The position numbers and the translations under genes were made by a program. From assembly GCF_001693415.1 (NCBI RefSeq), contig NZ_MAKX01000041.1:1-64000 (forward strand): a stretch of DNA of 64,000 bases. Direction: 5' to 3'. This document shows, in pieces, positions 15,209-23,662 of this stretch. The notes beneath the pieces were generated by a model. That model saw nothing but the letters and a program-made list of their open reading frames with translations. It made no database searches and was not told the DNA's origin. The DNA comes from Tenacibaculum soleae. GTDB lineage: Bacteria > Bacteroidota > Bacteroidia > Flavobacteriales > Flavobacteriaceae. The stretch's first letter is position 1, and each line of letters starts with the position of its first letter.

Positions 15209-17314
15209 ATGCAAAGTTTTAGAACCGAAATAGAAAACCCAATTGTAGAAAAAGACATTCTAGAATTAGAGAGAAAAATTCAACTTTTTAAAGAAGGTAA
15301 AATAGACGAAGAACGTTTTCGTAGTTTACGTTTAGCAAGAGGTGTTTACGGTCAGCGTCAGTTTGGTGTACAAATGATTCGTATAAAATTACCTTTTGGT
15401 AGGGTTACAAGCGAGCAATTACATAGAATTTCAGACGTTTCAGATGAGTATTCTCGTGGAAGATTACATATTACTACAAGACAAGATATTCAAATACATC
15501 ACGTAAGTTTAGATAGAACGCCAGAATTATGGGCGCAACTAGAAAAAGATGATATCACACTACGTGAAGCTTGTGGAAATGCAGTAAGAAATATTACAGC
15601 ATCAGAAACAGCGGGAATCGATGTAAACGAACCTTTTGATGTTTCACCATATGCAGATGCTACGTTTAAATTCTTTTTAAGAAACCCAATTTGTCAAGAA
15701 ATGGGGCGTAAATTTAAAATGTCTTTTTCGGGTACAGATGATGATACAGCAATTAGTTTTATTCATGATTTAGGATTTATTGCAAAAATAAAAACTGAAA
15801 ATGGAGTAACTAAAAAAGGATTTAAAGTTTTATTAGGTGGTGGTTTAGGCTCACAGCCAAGACATGCAGATGTTATTTACGACTTTTTAGAAGAAGATGT
15901 TTTAATACCAACAATTGAAGGTGTTTTAAGAATTTTTGATCGATTTGGTGAGCGTGCAAAACGCGCAAAAGCAAGATTAAAATTTTTAGTAAAAGATTTA
16001 GGAGTTGATACTTTTTTACAATTAGTATCTGATGAGGTAAATGCGTTAGAAAATAAAACATTTAAAGTAGATACTACCGAGTTTGAGCAGCCAATCTCTT
16101 TTCAAGAAATTTCAATTCCTTCAGTAAAAATTGAAGATGAATCTGCGTATAATAAGTGGAAAGAAACCAATGTAATCAAACAAAAACAAGAAGGTTTATT
16201 TGCAATAGGGCTTAAAATTCACTTAGGAGATTTTTATACACCAAAAGCACGCTTGTTAGCAGATTTAGTTAAAAAATATGCAGCAAATGAAATTCGTTTA
16301 ACTTTACGTCAAAATATTTTAATTCGTCATGTAAAAGAAGGATTGTTACCTTTTTTCTATGTAGAATTACAAAAATTAGGCTTTGCAAAAGCAGGTTATA
16401 ATTCTACAGCTGATATTACAGCGTGTCCAGGAACTGATACTTGTAATTTAGGAATTTCGAGTAGTACAGGAATTGCGGTAGAACTAGAAAAGGTATTAGA
16501 AGAAGAATATCCAGCATATTTAAACAATAAAGAAATCGCTATTAAAATTAGTGGTTGTATGAATGCTTGTGGGCAACATAATATGGCACACATTGGTTTT
16601 CAAGGAATGTCTATAAAAGTAGGTGCATTACAAGCTCCAGCATTACAAATTTTAATAGGTGGTGGTATTTTAGGTGATGGAAAAGGACGTTTTTCTGATA
16701 AATTAGTTAAAGTACCAAGTAAAAGAGGTCCGGAAGCATTACGTATTTTATTAAATGATGTAGAGGCAAATCAGCAAGAAGATGAAACTTTTTTAGCGTA
16801 TTATGACCGTCAAGGAAAAACATACTTTTATGATTTGTTAAAAGGATTATCTGATACATCAAACTTAGCGCCAAGTGATTTTATTGATTGGGGACATTCA
16901 GAAAATTATGTAAAAGCAATTGGAGTAGGTGAATGTGCGGGAGTTGTAATTGATTTAATAGCAACACTTTTATTTGAAAGTGAAGAAAAAATTACAAACT
17001 CAGCAGAAGCTTTAAAAGAAAATCAATTTTCAGATAGTATTTATCATTCATATACCTCTTTAGTTAATACAGCAAAAGCTTTATTAATTGCCGAAAATAT
17101 AAAAACAAACACACAAGCAGGTATTATTACAAGCTTTCAAGAACATTTTGTAGCTACAGGTAAAATTAATTTAGATGTTAGTTTTGAAGATGTAGTTTAT
17201 CAAATTAAAAGAGAGAACCCAACAAAAGCATTTGCTGAAAGTTATTTAAATGATGCAAAATCGTTTTATAATAAAATAGATGCTTTTAGAAAACAAGAAG
17301 TAAGTAATGCTTAA
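15209..17314 (+). CDS. Ferredoxin-type siroheme sulfite (nitrite) reductase with C-terminal extension
   Basis: A 701-residue reductase, taken to reduce sulfite to sulfide with six electrons because of its place in the cys operon. Two ferredoxin-like repeats are visible (GVYGQRQFGVQMIRIKLPFG; FAIGLKIHLGDFYTPKARLL), with the siroheme-binding arginine stretch RLHITTRQDIQIHH. The siroheme/4Fe-4S ligands are C406, C412, C450 and C454 (ACPGTDTC, SGCMNAC). Residues from about 555 to 701 are an additional all-helical region resembling a HEPN domain, absent from classical CysI or NirA. Nitrite reduction cannot be ruled out. It overlaps the next gene by eight bases. Confidence 0.9.
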   Translation: MQSFRTEIENPIVEKDILELERKIQLFKEGKIDEERFRSLRLARGVYGQRQFGVQMIRIKLPFGRVTSEQLHRISDVSDEYSRGRLHITTRQDIQIHHVSLDRTPELWAQLEKDDITLREACGNAVRNITASETAGIDVNEPFDVSPYADATFKFFLRNPICQEMGRKFKMSFSGTDDDTAISFIHDLGFIAKIKTENGVTKKGFKVLLGGGLGSQPRHADVIYDFLEEDVLIPTIEGVLRIFDRFGERAKRAKARLKFLVKDLGVDTFLQLVSDEVNALENKTFKVDTTEFEQPISFQEISIPSVKIEDESAYNKWKETNVIKQKQEGLFAIGLKIHLGDFYTPKARLLADLVKKYAANEIRLTLRQNILIRHVKEGLLPFFYVELQKLGFAKAGYNSTADITACPGTDTCNLGISSSTGIAVELEKVLEEEYPAYLNNKEIAIKISGCMNACGQHNMAHIGFQGMSIKVGALQAPALQILIGGGILGDGKGRFSDKLVKVPSKRGPEALRILLNDVEANQQEDETFLAYYDRQGKTYFYDLLKGLSDTSNLAPSDFIDWGHSENYVKAIGVGECAGVVIDLIATLLFESEEKITNSAEALKENQFSDSIYHSYTSLVNTAKALLIAENIKTNTQAGIITSFQEHFVATGKINLDVSFEDVVYQIKRENPTKAFAESYLNDAKSFYNKIDAFRKQEVSNA

Positions 17315-18083
17315 TAAAATACCAAAATTAACCGTTGTTGGCGCTGGTCCTGGAGATGTAGATTTAATTACAGTAAAGGCAATTAAAACGTTAAAAAAAG
17401 CTGATGTTGTTTTATACGACGCTTTGGTAAATGAAGATTTATTAGAGTTTATAAATCCGAATGCAGAACAAATTTTTGTTGGAAAAAGAAGAGGATGTTA
17501 TAAATATCAGCAAGATCAAATTAACGAATTAATTGTAGCAAGAGCAAAAAGTCACGGTCATGTTGTTCGTTTAAAAGGAGGAGATCCTTTTATTTTCGGG
17601 CGCGGTGCTGAAGAAATGGAATATGCTGCTAGTTTTGGAGTAGCAGTAGCTGTTGTACCAGGAATTTCATCATCATTAGCGGTGCCAGCATCTCAAAACA
17701 TACCATTAACAAAACGTGGAAATGCTGAAAGTTTTTGGGTAATTACAGGTACCACGAAAGATCACAAGTTGTCAAACGATGTTGCTTTGGCAGCAAAATC
17801 CAACGCAACAGTGGTGGTGTTAATGGGAATGGGGAAATTACCAGAAATTGTAAAATTATTTAAACAAGAAAATAAAAATAATTTACCAGTAGCAATTATT
17901 CAAGATGGCACAACATCAAGAGAGAAAGTTGGTATAGGAACCGTAGATACTATTTTAGAAATTGTTCAAAAGAATGAATTAAGTAATCCTGCGATTATTG
18001 TTTTAGGCGAGGTTGTTAAACATCGACAAGATTTAGATAAAGTGCAACAAGAAGTTATTAATAAAGAGTTTACTTTAGCTTAA
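17307..18083 (+). CDS. cobA: Uroporphyrinogen-III C-methyltransferase
   Basis: SUMT of 258 residues, which methylates uroporphyrinogen III twice using SAM to give precorrin-2, the precursor of the siroheme needed by the reductase just upstream. Diagnostic motifs: VVGAGPGDVDLITVKAIKTL near residues 10-29, YDALV, VRLKGGDPFIFGRGAEE at about 87-103, and PGISSSLAVPA. It has no fused CysG N-terminal domain; the separate gene at 18706 supplies that step. The start overlaps the sulfite reductase by eight bases, so coupling is likely. Confidence 0.95.
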   Translation: MLNKIPKLTVVGAGPGDVDLITVKAIKTLKKADVVLYDALVNEDLLEFINPNAEQIFVGKRRGCYKYQQDQINELIVARAKSHGHVVRLKGGDPFIFGRGAEEMEYAASFGVAVAVVPGISSSLAVPASQNIPLTKRGNAESFWVITGTTKDHKLSNDVALAAKSNATVVVLMGMGKLPEIVKLFKQENKNNLPVAIIQDGTTSREKVGIGTVDTILEIVQKNELSNPAIIVLGEVVKHRQDLDKVQQEVINKEFTLA

Positions 18084-18098
18084 AAAAATAATTTTATA

Positions 18099-18689
18099 AT
18101 GGTAAAGCAACAAGTAAAAAGAACAATAAGAATAACTAAATATGTTTTGTATAAAGAAACATCTTTAGATTATATAGAAAATTTTTGGTCTTTTATAGGT
18201 GCTTTTATCGGAATAGGAATTATCGCTATTATACAATCTTTTTATTTATCAAAACTTGAAAATGTTTTTTTAATAGGATCGTTTGGAGCCACGTGTGTTT
18301 TAGTGTATGGAGCAATTCAAAGTCCGTTAGCACAGCCAAGAAATTTAATTGGTGGGCATGTTTTATCGGCAATAATTGGTGTTACAATTGCTAAATTTTT
18401 ACCCGATATTATTTGGTTAACAGCACCGTTAGCAGTTTCAGTATCTATTGTGTTAATGCAGTACACAAAAACATTGCATCCACCAGGAGGCGCAACGGCT
18501 TTAATTGCGATAATAGGAACAGAAAAAATAAAAACATTAGGGTATTTATATGTATTGTCGCCTGTTTTAAGCGGAACGTTAATTTTATTTGTAGTAGCTT
18601 TATTGATAAACAATATTACTAAACACAGAAGTTATCCTACCAATAAAAAGTTTACAAGAATATTTAGAAAAGTAAAAAAAGGAAATTGA
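18099..18689 (+). CDS. HPP-family integral membrane protein
   Basis: A 196-residue protein with four or five membrane helices and the family signature TLHPPGGATALIAIIG near residues 125-140. A basic N-terminal helix precedes the first membrane segment (FIGAFIGIGIIAIIQSFYL). HPP proteins in cyanobacteria and plastids have been described as nitrite transporters; here, between siroheme genes of a sulfate operon, transport or export of sulfite or a related anion is a reasonable guess, not shown by sequence. It lies 15 bases after cobA. Confidence 0.85.
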   Translation: MVKQQVKRTIRITKYVLYKETSLDYIENFWSFIGAFIGIGIIAIIQSFYLSKLENVFLIGSFGATCVLVYGAIQSPLAQPRNLIGGHVLSAIIGVTIAKFLPDIIWLTAPLAVSVSIVLMQYTKTLHPPGGATALIAIIGTEKIKTLGYLYVLSPVLSGTLILFVVALLINNITKHRSYPTNKKFTRIFRKVKKGN

Positions 18690-18705
18690 TTTTAAAGGAG
18701 ATAAA

Positions 18706-19287
18706 ATGAATGAAGAAAGAAACAATCTATATCCTATTTTTTTAAAAACAGAACAATTAGAAATACTTATTGTTGGTGGAGGATTTGTAGCATTAGAAAA
18801 ATTGTCTTTTTTATTAAAGTCTAGTCCTAATGCTAAAGTAACCATGGTTTCGCCATTTTTTAGAGAAGAAACAAAAAAATTAGCAAATAAGTTTAAGGTA
18901 AATATAATTGTTGATATTTATAATAAAATCTATTTAAAAGGTAAACATATTGTAGTTGCAACGACTGATAAGGTTGATGTAAATATTGAAGTTTATAAAG
19001 ATTGTAAAAAACAAAATATATTGGTAAATGTTGCCGATAATCCACCATATTGCGATTTTTATATGGGCGGAATTGTAACCAAAGGAAATGTAAAAATAGC
19101 CATTTCTACTAATGGTAAATCGCCAACAACTGCCAAAAGATTACGTCAGTTTTTTGAGGAAGTAATTCCCAATAATATTAACGATTTAGTACAAAATTTA
19201 AATAAATATAGAAAAACCCTTAGAGGAGATTTTGAGGATAAAGTTGAAAAACTAAACGAATTTACGAAGAGTTTAGTAGAAAAATAG
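18706..19287 (+). CDS. Precorrin-2 dehydrogenase / sirohydrochlorin ferrochelatase (Met8/CysG-N type)
   Basis: A 193-residue enzyme for the last steps of siroheme synthesis: NAD-dependent oxidation of precorrin-2 and probably iron insertion. The Rossmann motif is ILIVGGGFVALEKLSFLL (residues about 15-32); VADNPPYCDFYMGGIV and AISTNGKSPTTAKRLRQFFE are the active-site and dimer stretches of the family. The start is well defined: AAAGGAG lies seven to eight bases before the ATG, an unusually good Shine-Dalgarno for this phylum. Together with cobA it gives a complete siroheme route. Confidence 0.9.
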   Translation: MNEERNNLYPIFLKTEQLEILIVGGGFVALEKLSFLLKSSPNAKVTMVSPFFREETKKLANKFKVNIIVDIYNKIYLKGKHIVVATTDKVDVNIEVYKDCKKQNILVNVADNPPYCDFYMGGIVTKGNVKIAISTNGKSPTTAKRLRQFFEEVIPNNINDLVQNLNKYRKTLRGDFEDKVEKLNEFTKSLVEK

Positions 19288-19292
19288 CGTAA

Positions 19293-19365
19293 CGTTATTG
19301 CGAACAAAGTAAAGTAATTAGTTGATTTAAAAAGAGATTGCTTAGTTTTTTTCGTTCGTAATGAC
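19293..19365. repeat. Degenerate dispersed inverted repeat (GTCATTGCGAACGAAG family)
   Basis: The left arm CGTTATTGCGAACAAAGTAA (from 19293) and the right arm ending TTCGTTCGTAATGAC (19365) are imperfect inverted copies of each other around an AGATTGCTT core. It resembles the well-known CGTCATTGCGA...TCGCAATGACG repeats scattered in Bacteroidota genomes. It fills the gap before the ferredoxin reductase gene. Confidence 0.5.
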
Positions 19366-19379
19366 AAATAAATAAAATT

Positions 19380-20435
19380 ATGATTACAACAGATATACTA
19401 ATTATTGGAGCAGGACCAACAGGGTTATTTACCATTTTTGAAGCTGGTTTATTAAAACTAAAATGTCATTTAATTGATGCTTTGCCACAACCAGGAGGGC
19501 AATGTTCAGAAATTTACCCGAAGAAACCTATTTATGATATTCCGGCATATCCAGAAATTTTAGCAGGTGATTTAACCGATAAATTATTAGAGCAAACAAA
19601 ACAATTTGAGCCAGGTTTTACCTTAGGTGAACGAGCAAATACAATTGAAAAACAAGAAGACGGAACTTTTATTGTAACCACTAATAAGGGTACCAAACAC
19701 CAAGCGCCAGTTGTAGCTATTGCTGGAGGTTTAGGAAGTTTTGAGCCTCGTAAGCCACCGATTCCTAATATTGCAGATTTTGAAGATAAAGGGGTTGAAT
19801 ATATTATTCGTGATCCAGAACTGTATAGAGATAAAAAAGTGGTAATTTCTGGAGGTGGAGATTCGGCTTTAGATTGGGCGATTTTCTTATCAGATGTAGC
19901 ATCCGAAGTAACCTTGATTCATAGAAGAAATGAATTTAGAGGAGCGTTAGATTCAGTTGAAAAAGCACAAGAGTTAAAAAATTTAGGGAAAATTAATTTA
20001 ATTACTCCAGCTGAAGTAAAAGGAATTTTAGGGAAAGAGCACGTTACAGGAGTAGCCGTTGAAAAGAAAGGAGAAGAACCCTTTATTATTGATACAGATC
20101 ACTTTATTCCTTTATTTGGATTATCACCAAAATTGGGGCCAATAGCAGATTGGGGATTAGAAATTGAAAAAAATGCGATTAAAGTTAACAATGCTTTAGA
20201 TTATCAAACAAATATTCCTGGTATATTTGCAATTGGAGATGTAAATACGTATCCTGGTAAGCTAAAGTTAATTTTATGTGGCTTTCACGAAGCAACTTTA
20301 ATGTGTCAGAGTGCTTATAAAATCATTCATCCAGATAAAAAATATGTAATGAAATATACTACGGTAGGTGGAGTTGAAGGTTTTGATGGAACCAAAAAAG
20401 AAGCACCAAAAGCAGTAGTAAAAGCAATTCAGTAA
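19380..20435 (+). CDS. Thioredoxin-reductase-like ferredoxin-NADP+ reductase
   Basis: Flavoprotein of 351 residues with FAD-binding IIGAGPTGLFTIFEAGLL at the N terminus, the FNR2-type stretch LPQPGGQCSEIYPKKPIYDIPAYP, an NADPH-binding VVISGGGDSALDWAIFL near residue 160, and the second FAD contact GIFAIGDVNTYPGKLKLI. It lacks the CxxC redox pair of thioredoxin reductase, which points to the ferredoxin reductase type of Bacillus and Chlorobium. Placed just before a 2Fe-2S ferredoxin and downstream of the sulfite reductase, it probably supplies NADPH electrons for sulfite reduction. Confidence 0.9.
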   Translation: MITTDILIIGAGPTGLFTIFEAGLLKLKCHLIDALPQPGGQCSEIYPKKPIYDIPAYPEILAGDLTDKLLEQTKQFEPGFTLGERANTIEKQEDGTFIVTTNKGTKHQAPVVAIAGGLGSFEPRKPPIPNIADFEDKGVEYIIRDPELYRDKKVVISGGGDSALDWAIFLSDVASEVTLIHRRNEFRGALDSVEKAQELKNLGKINLITPAEVKGILGKEHVTGVAVEKKGEEPFIIDTDHFIPLFGLSPKLGPIADWGLEIEKNAIKVNNALDYQTNIPGIFAIGDVNTYPGKLKLILCGFHEATLMCQSAYKIIHPDKKYVMKYTTVGGVEGFDGTKKEAPKAVVKAIQ

Positions 20436-20454
20436 TAAGATTTAATACTAAATA

Positions 20455-20787
20455 ATGTCAGCAGATATCAATATAAAAATAACAGATAGAGAAGGAGTAC
20501 TTCACGAAATTATTGCACCGACAGATATGGCAATGAATTTAATGGAAGTAATTCGTTCATACGAATTAGCAGAAGAAGGTACCATAGGCGTTTGCGGTGG
20601 TATGGCAATGTGTGCCTCGTGTCAATGTTATGTAAAATCTGAACATGAATTACCTGAAATGGGAATTGATGAAGATATGATGTTAGCTGAAGCTTTTCAT
20701 GTTGAGGACAATAGCCGTTTAGGTTGCCAAATTCAAATGAAACCAGAACTAGAAGGATTGGAAGTTGAATTAGCACCAGAAATATAG
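20455..20787 (+). CDS. 2Fe-2S ferredoxin (adrenodoxin type)
   Basis: Electron carrier of 110 residues. The cluster ligands follow the adrenodoxin/Isc pattern: C47-x5-C53-x2-C56 and C91 (GVCGGMAMCASCQC, RLGCQIQM). It lies 19 bases after the ferredoxin reductase gene and two bases before cysE. With the 2[4Fe-4S] ferredoxin upstream, this operon encodes two different candidate electron donors for one reductase. Confidence 0.93.
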   Translation: MSADINIKITDREGVLHEIIAPTDMAMNLMEVIRSYELAEEGTIGVCGGMAMCASCQCYVKSEHELPEMGIDEDMMLAEAFHVEDNSRLGCQIQMKPELEGLEVELAPEI

Positions 20788-20788
20788 T

Positions 20789-21529
20789 ATGCCGTTAAAA
20801 AATTATAAACTAACCTTAAAAGACACCGTAGAAGAATTTACAAAGAAATTATTTTATGCACTTTTTGATGAAAATTATTATCAAGAAAACATAAAAACAA
20901 TACAAAGTTTATTTCTTCAAATAACAAAATCATTAGCGATTAATGATACTGATAAAATTTGGGAAGCATATAAAAGTAAGTTTAAAGAAATTCGTAAAAA
21001 ATTAGATTTAGATGCCATTGCTTTTGAAAAAACAGATCCAGCAGCAAAAAGTTTAGCGGAGGTATACTTAGCATATCCAGGCTTTCATGCCATTGCAGTT
21101 TATCGTTTAAGCCATGAGTTGGTAAAGTTAAACGTACCTGTTTTACCAAGAATGATGAGTGAATATACTCATGGAGTTACAGGTACTGATATTCATCCAG
21201 GAGCAACCATTGGAAACTCGTTTTTTATAGACCATGCTACCGGAATTGTTATAGGTGAAACTACTCTGATAAAAGAAAATGTAAAAATTTATCAAGGAGT
21301 TACCTTAGGCGGGATACAAGTAAAAAAGAGTTTAGCAGAAACAAAAAGACACCCAACGATTGAAAAAAATGTAACTATTTACGCAAACGCTACTATTTTA
21401 GGAGGAGAAGTTGTAATAGGTGAAAATAGTATTATAGGGGCTAATGTATGTGTTACCGAATCTGTACCACCTAAATCGTTAGTAATATATCAATCAGAAA
21501 ATAAAATTGTTTCATTAGATAAAGTTTAA
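20789..21529 (+). CDS. cysE: Serine O-acetyltransferase
   Basis: Makes O-acetylserine from serine and acetyl-CoA, the carbon skeleton for cysteine. The 246-residue protein has an N-terminal helical domain (to about 125) and a left-handed beta-helix of hexapeptide repeats: GTDIHPGATIGNSFFIDHATGIVIGE, VKIYQGVTLGG, and ILGGEVVIGENSIIGANVCV. The catalytic histidine-containing stretch (FIDHATG) and LAETKRHP loop are present. It starts two bases after the ferredoxin stop and is followed three bases later by cysM, so the pair should be translated together. Confidence 0.94.
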   Translation: MPLKNYKLTLKDTVEEFTKKLFYALFDENYYQENIKTIQSLFLQITKSLAINDTDKIWEAYKSKFKEIRKKLDLDAIAFEKTDPAAKSLAEVYLAYPGFHAIAVYRLSHELVKLNVPVLPRMMSEYTHGVTGTDIHPGATIGNSFFIDHATGIVIGETTLIKENVKIYQGVTLGGIQVKKSLAETKRHPTIEKNVTIYANATILGGEVVIGENSIIGANVCVTESVPPKSLVIYQSENKIVSLDKV

Positions 21530-21532
21530 ATT

Positions 21533-22423
21533 ATGAAAGCAAAAAAAATAACCGACTTTGTCGGAAACACCCCTTTAATAGAGGTTAGTAATATTTTAAA
21601 TAAAAAAGGAGTACGTTTATTTTTAAAATTAGAAGGACACAATCCAGGAGGAAGTGTCAAAGATAGAGCTGCTTACAATATGATTTTTGAGGCTTTAAAC
21701 CGAAGAAACATTAAAAAAGGAGATCATCTAGTTGAAGCAACTAGTGGAAATACAGGGATCGCTTTAGCATTTATATCAAAAGTATTAGGGCTACATATGA
21801 CGTTGGTAATGCCTGAAAGTGCAACTGAAGAACGTGTAAAAACAATGAAAGCTTATGGAGCCGAAGTTTTATTAACACCAAAAGAAGAAGGTATTGAAGG
21901 CGCTAGAGATTTAGCACAAAAGTTACGCTATAAAGAAGGGTATTTTATGTTAAATCAGTTTGAAAATAATGATAATTGGAAAGCGCATTATAAAACCACA
22001 GGACCTGAGATTTGGAAAGATACTGAGGGGGAAGTAACACATTTTGTATCTGCCATGGGAACTACAGGTACTATTATGGGAGTTTCTACGTACTTGAAAG
22101 AACAAAATCCTAAGGTTAAAATTATAGGAGCACAACCAACCGATGGTTCTAAAATACCTGGTATTAGAAAATGGTCTAAAGAATATTTGCCAAAAATTTT
22201 CGATAAGTCAAAAGTTGATGAAATTATTGAGGTTAGCGAAAACCAAGCACGAAATATGACACGTAAACTTGCGAGTCAAGAAGGAGTTTTTGGAGGTATG
22301 AGTAGTGGTGGCGCAGTACACGTAGCATTACAAGTAGCAGAAAAGATTGAAGAAGGTATTATTGTAGCTGTTATTTGTGATATCGGTGATAGATATTTAT
22401 CATCCAATTTGTATAATTATTAA
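21533..22423 (+). CDS. cysM: Cysteine synthase (O-acetylserine sulfhydrylase B type)
   Basis: PLP enzyme of 296 residues that makes cysteine from O-acetylserine and sulfide. PLP lysine K43 lies in NPGGSVKDRAAYNMI; the substrate loop EATSGNTGIALAFI, the PLP phosphate loop SAMGTTGTIMG and the motif GGMSSGGAVH are all present. Length and the missing C-terminal CysE-binding features favour the CysM type over CysK. It is the last gene of the cys operon; the second SAM-I riboswitch begins 67 bases later. Confidence 0.93.
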   Translation: MKAKKITDFVGNTPLIEVSNILNKKGVRLFLKLEGHNPGGSVKDRAAYNMIFEALNRRNIKKGDHLVEATSGNTGIALAFISKVLGLHMTLVMPESATEERVKTMKAYGAEVLLTPKEEGIEGARDLAQKLRYKEGYFMLNQFENNDNWKAHYKTTGPEIWKDTEGEVTHFVSAMGTTGTIMGVSTYLKEQNPKVKIIGAQPTDGSKIPGIRKWSKEYLPKIFDKSKVDEIIEVSENQARNMTRKLASQEGVFGGMSSGGAVHVALQVAEKIEEGIIVAVICDIGDRYLSSNLYNY

Positions 22424-22489
22424 AAAAATGATGTAAAAACAAAAAAAGTTTGTTTATTTGCATTATAATAGTTCATTAACTTTATAAAT

Positions 22490-22609
22490 GTTATCAAGAA
22501 AGGTGGAGGGATTAGACCCTGTGAAACCTTAGCAACCCTATGTGTAAACAAAGAAGGTGCTAAATTCTACTTAAAAATTGTAGTAAATTTAATTTTTAAG
22601 AGAGATAAC
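22490..22609 (+). ncRNA. SAM-I (S-box) riboswitch ahead of metH
   Basis: The core is nearly identical to the first copy: GTTATCAAGAAAGGTGGAGG, GGATTAGACCCTGTGAAACC, TTAGCAACCC, AAGGTGCTAAATTC. P1 is GTTATC (22490-22495) with GATAAC (22604-22609). A near-match to the -7 box, TTTATTTG, lies at 22453-22460, 30 bases upstream. A second partner for the same strand, TGATAACAT (22631-22639), pairs perfectly over 9 bp with ATGTTATCA (22488-22496). It is expected to repress metH when SAM is plentiful. Confidence 0.95.
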
Positions 22610-22627
22610 GGAAAGACTTTCCTCTTT

Positions 22628-22660
22628 TCCTGATAACATATACAATATAAAATATCAGGA
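22628..22660 (+). promoter_or_regulatory. Hairpin abutting the metH start codon (probable riboswitch expression platform)
   Basis: TCCTGATA (22628-22635) pairs perfectly with TATCAGGA (22653-22660), whose last base touches the ATG at 22661. Formation would block ribosome access. Its left arm overlaps the GATAAC copy that can capture the P1 strand of the aptamer, so hairpin and alternative pairing exclude each other: SAM bound means P1 plus hairpin (off), SAM free means long pairing and an open start (on). This is inference from complementarity. Confidence 0.55.
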
Positions 22661-23659
22661 ATGTCAAACATTTACCAAGAAATACAAAAACGAATTCTCA
22701 TACTCGACGGAGCAATGGGTACTATGCTTCAGGCATATAAATTTACCGAAGAAGATTTTAGAGGAGAACGTTTTAAAGAATATCCAATACCGTTACAAGG
22801 AAATAACGATTTACTTTCTATCACACAGCCAGAGGCAATAAAAACAATTCATGCAAAGTATTTTGAGGCTGGTGCCGATATTATAGAAACCAATACCTTT
22901 TCAGGAACTACCATTGCAATGGCCGATTATCAAATGGAAAATTTGGTGTATGAATTAAATTATGAATCTGCTAAAATTGCAAAAGAAGTAGCTATAGAGT
23001 TTACAGTCAAAGAACCACACAAACCAAGGTTTGTAGCAGGGTCAATAGGACCAACAAACAGAACAGCAAGTATGTCGCCAGATGTAAATGATCCTGGTTA
23101 TAGAGCAGTAACTTTTGATGAGCTTCGTGTTGCTTATAAAGAACAAGTTGAAGCTTTATTGGATGGCGGAGCTGATATTTTATTAGTTGAAACTGTTTTT
23201 GATACCTTAAATGCAAAAGCCGCATTATTTGCTATTGAAGAAGTAAAAGACGAGCGAAAAATAGAAGTGCCTGTAATGTTAAGTGGCACAATTACCGATG
23301 CCAGTGGAAGAACTTTATCTGGGCAAACTGCCGAAGCTTTTCTAATTTCAGTATCTCACATTCCGTTATTATCTGTTGGATTTAACTGTGCTTTAGGCGC
23401 CAATTTATTACAACCTCACTTAGAAGCAATTACTTCAAAAACAGATTTTGCTACGTCTGCACATCCTAATGCAGGGTTGCCAAATGCTTTTGGTGAGTAT
23501 GATGAAACTGCTGAAGAAACTGCCGAACAAATTGAAGAGTATTTAAAGAAAAACTTGGTTAATATTGTTGGTGGTTGCTGCGGTACAACGCCAGAACATA
23601 TTAAAGCAATAGCAGATTTAGCATTAAAATATTCACCAAGAAAATTTAAAACAACCTAA
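22661..23659 (+). CDS. metH: Methionine synthase, homocysteine-binding module (split MetH, part 1)
   Basis: The 332-residue homocysteine S-methyltransferase barrel of cobalamin-dependent methionine synthase as a separate protein. Motifs: [11 protein letters not shown] at 13-23, ETNTFSGTT, and the zinc ligands C243 (GFNCALGA), C306 and C307 ([12 protein letters not shown]). The folate, B12 and reactivation modules are encoded at 24129. Together they match the full-length 1200-residue enzyme, so this is a natural split rather than a broken gene; both ends are intact. It lies directly behind the second SAM-I riboswitch. Confidence 0.94.
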   Translation: MSNIYQEIQKRILILDGAMGTMLQAYKFTEEDFRGERFKEYPIPLQGNNDLLSITQPEAIKTIHAKYFEAGADIIETNTFSGTTIAMADYQMENLVYELNYESAKIAKEVAIEFTVKEPHKPRFVAGSIGPTNRTASMSPDVNDPGYRAVTFDELRVAYKEQVEALLDGGADILLVETVFDTLNAKAALFAIEEVKDERKIEVPVMLSGTITDASGRTLSGQTAEAFLISVSHIPLLSVGFNCALGANLLQPHLEAITSKTDFATSAHPNAGLPNAFGEYDETAEETAEQIEEYLKKNLVNIVGGCCGTTPEHIKAIADLALKYSPRKFKTT

Positions 23660-23662
23660 ACT

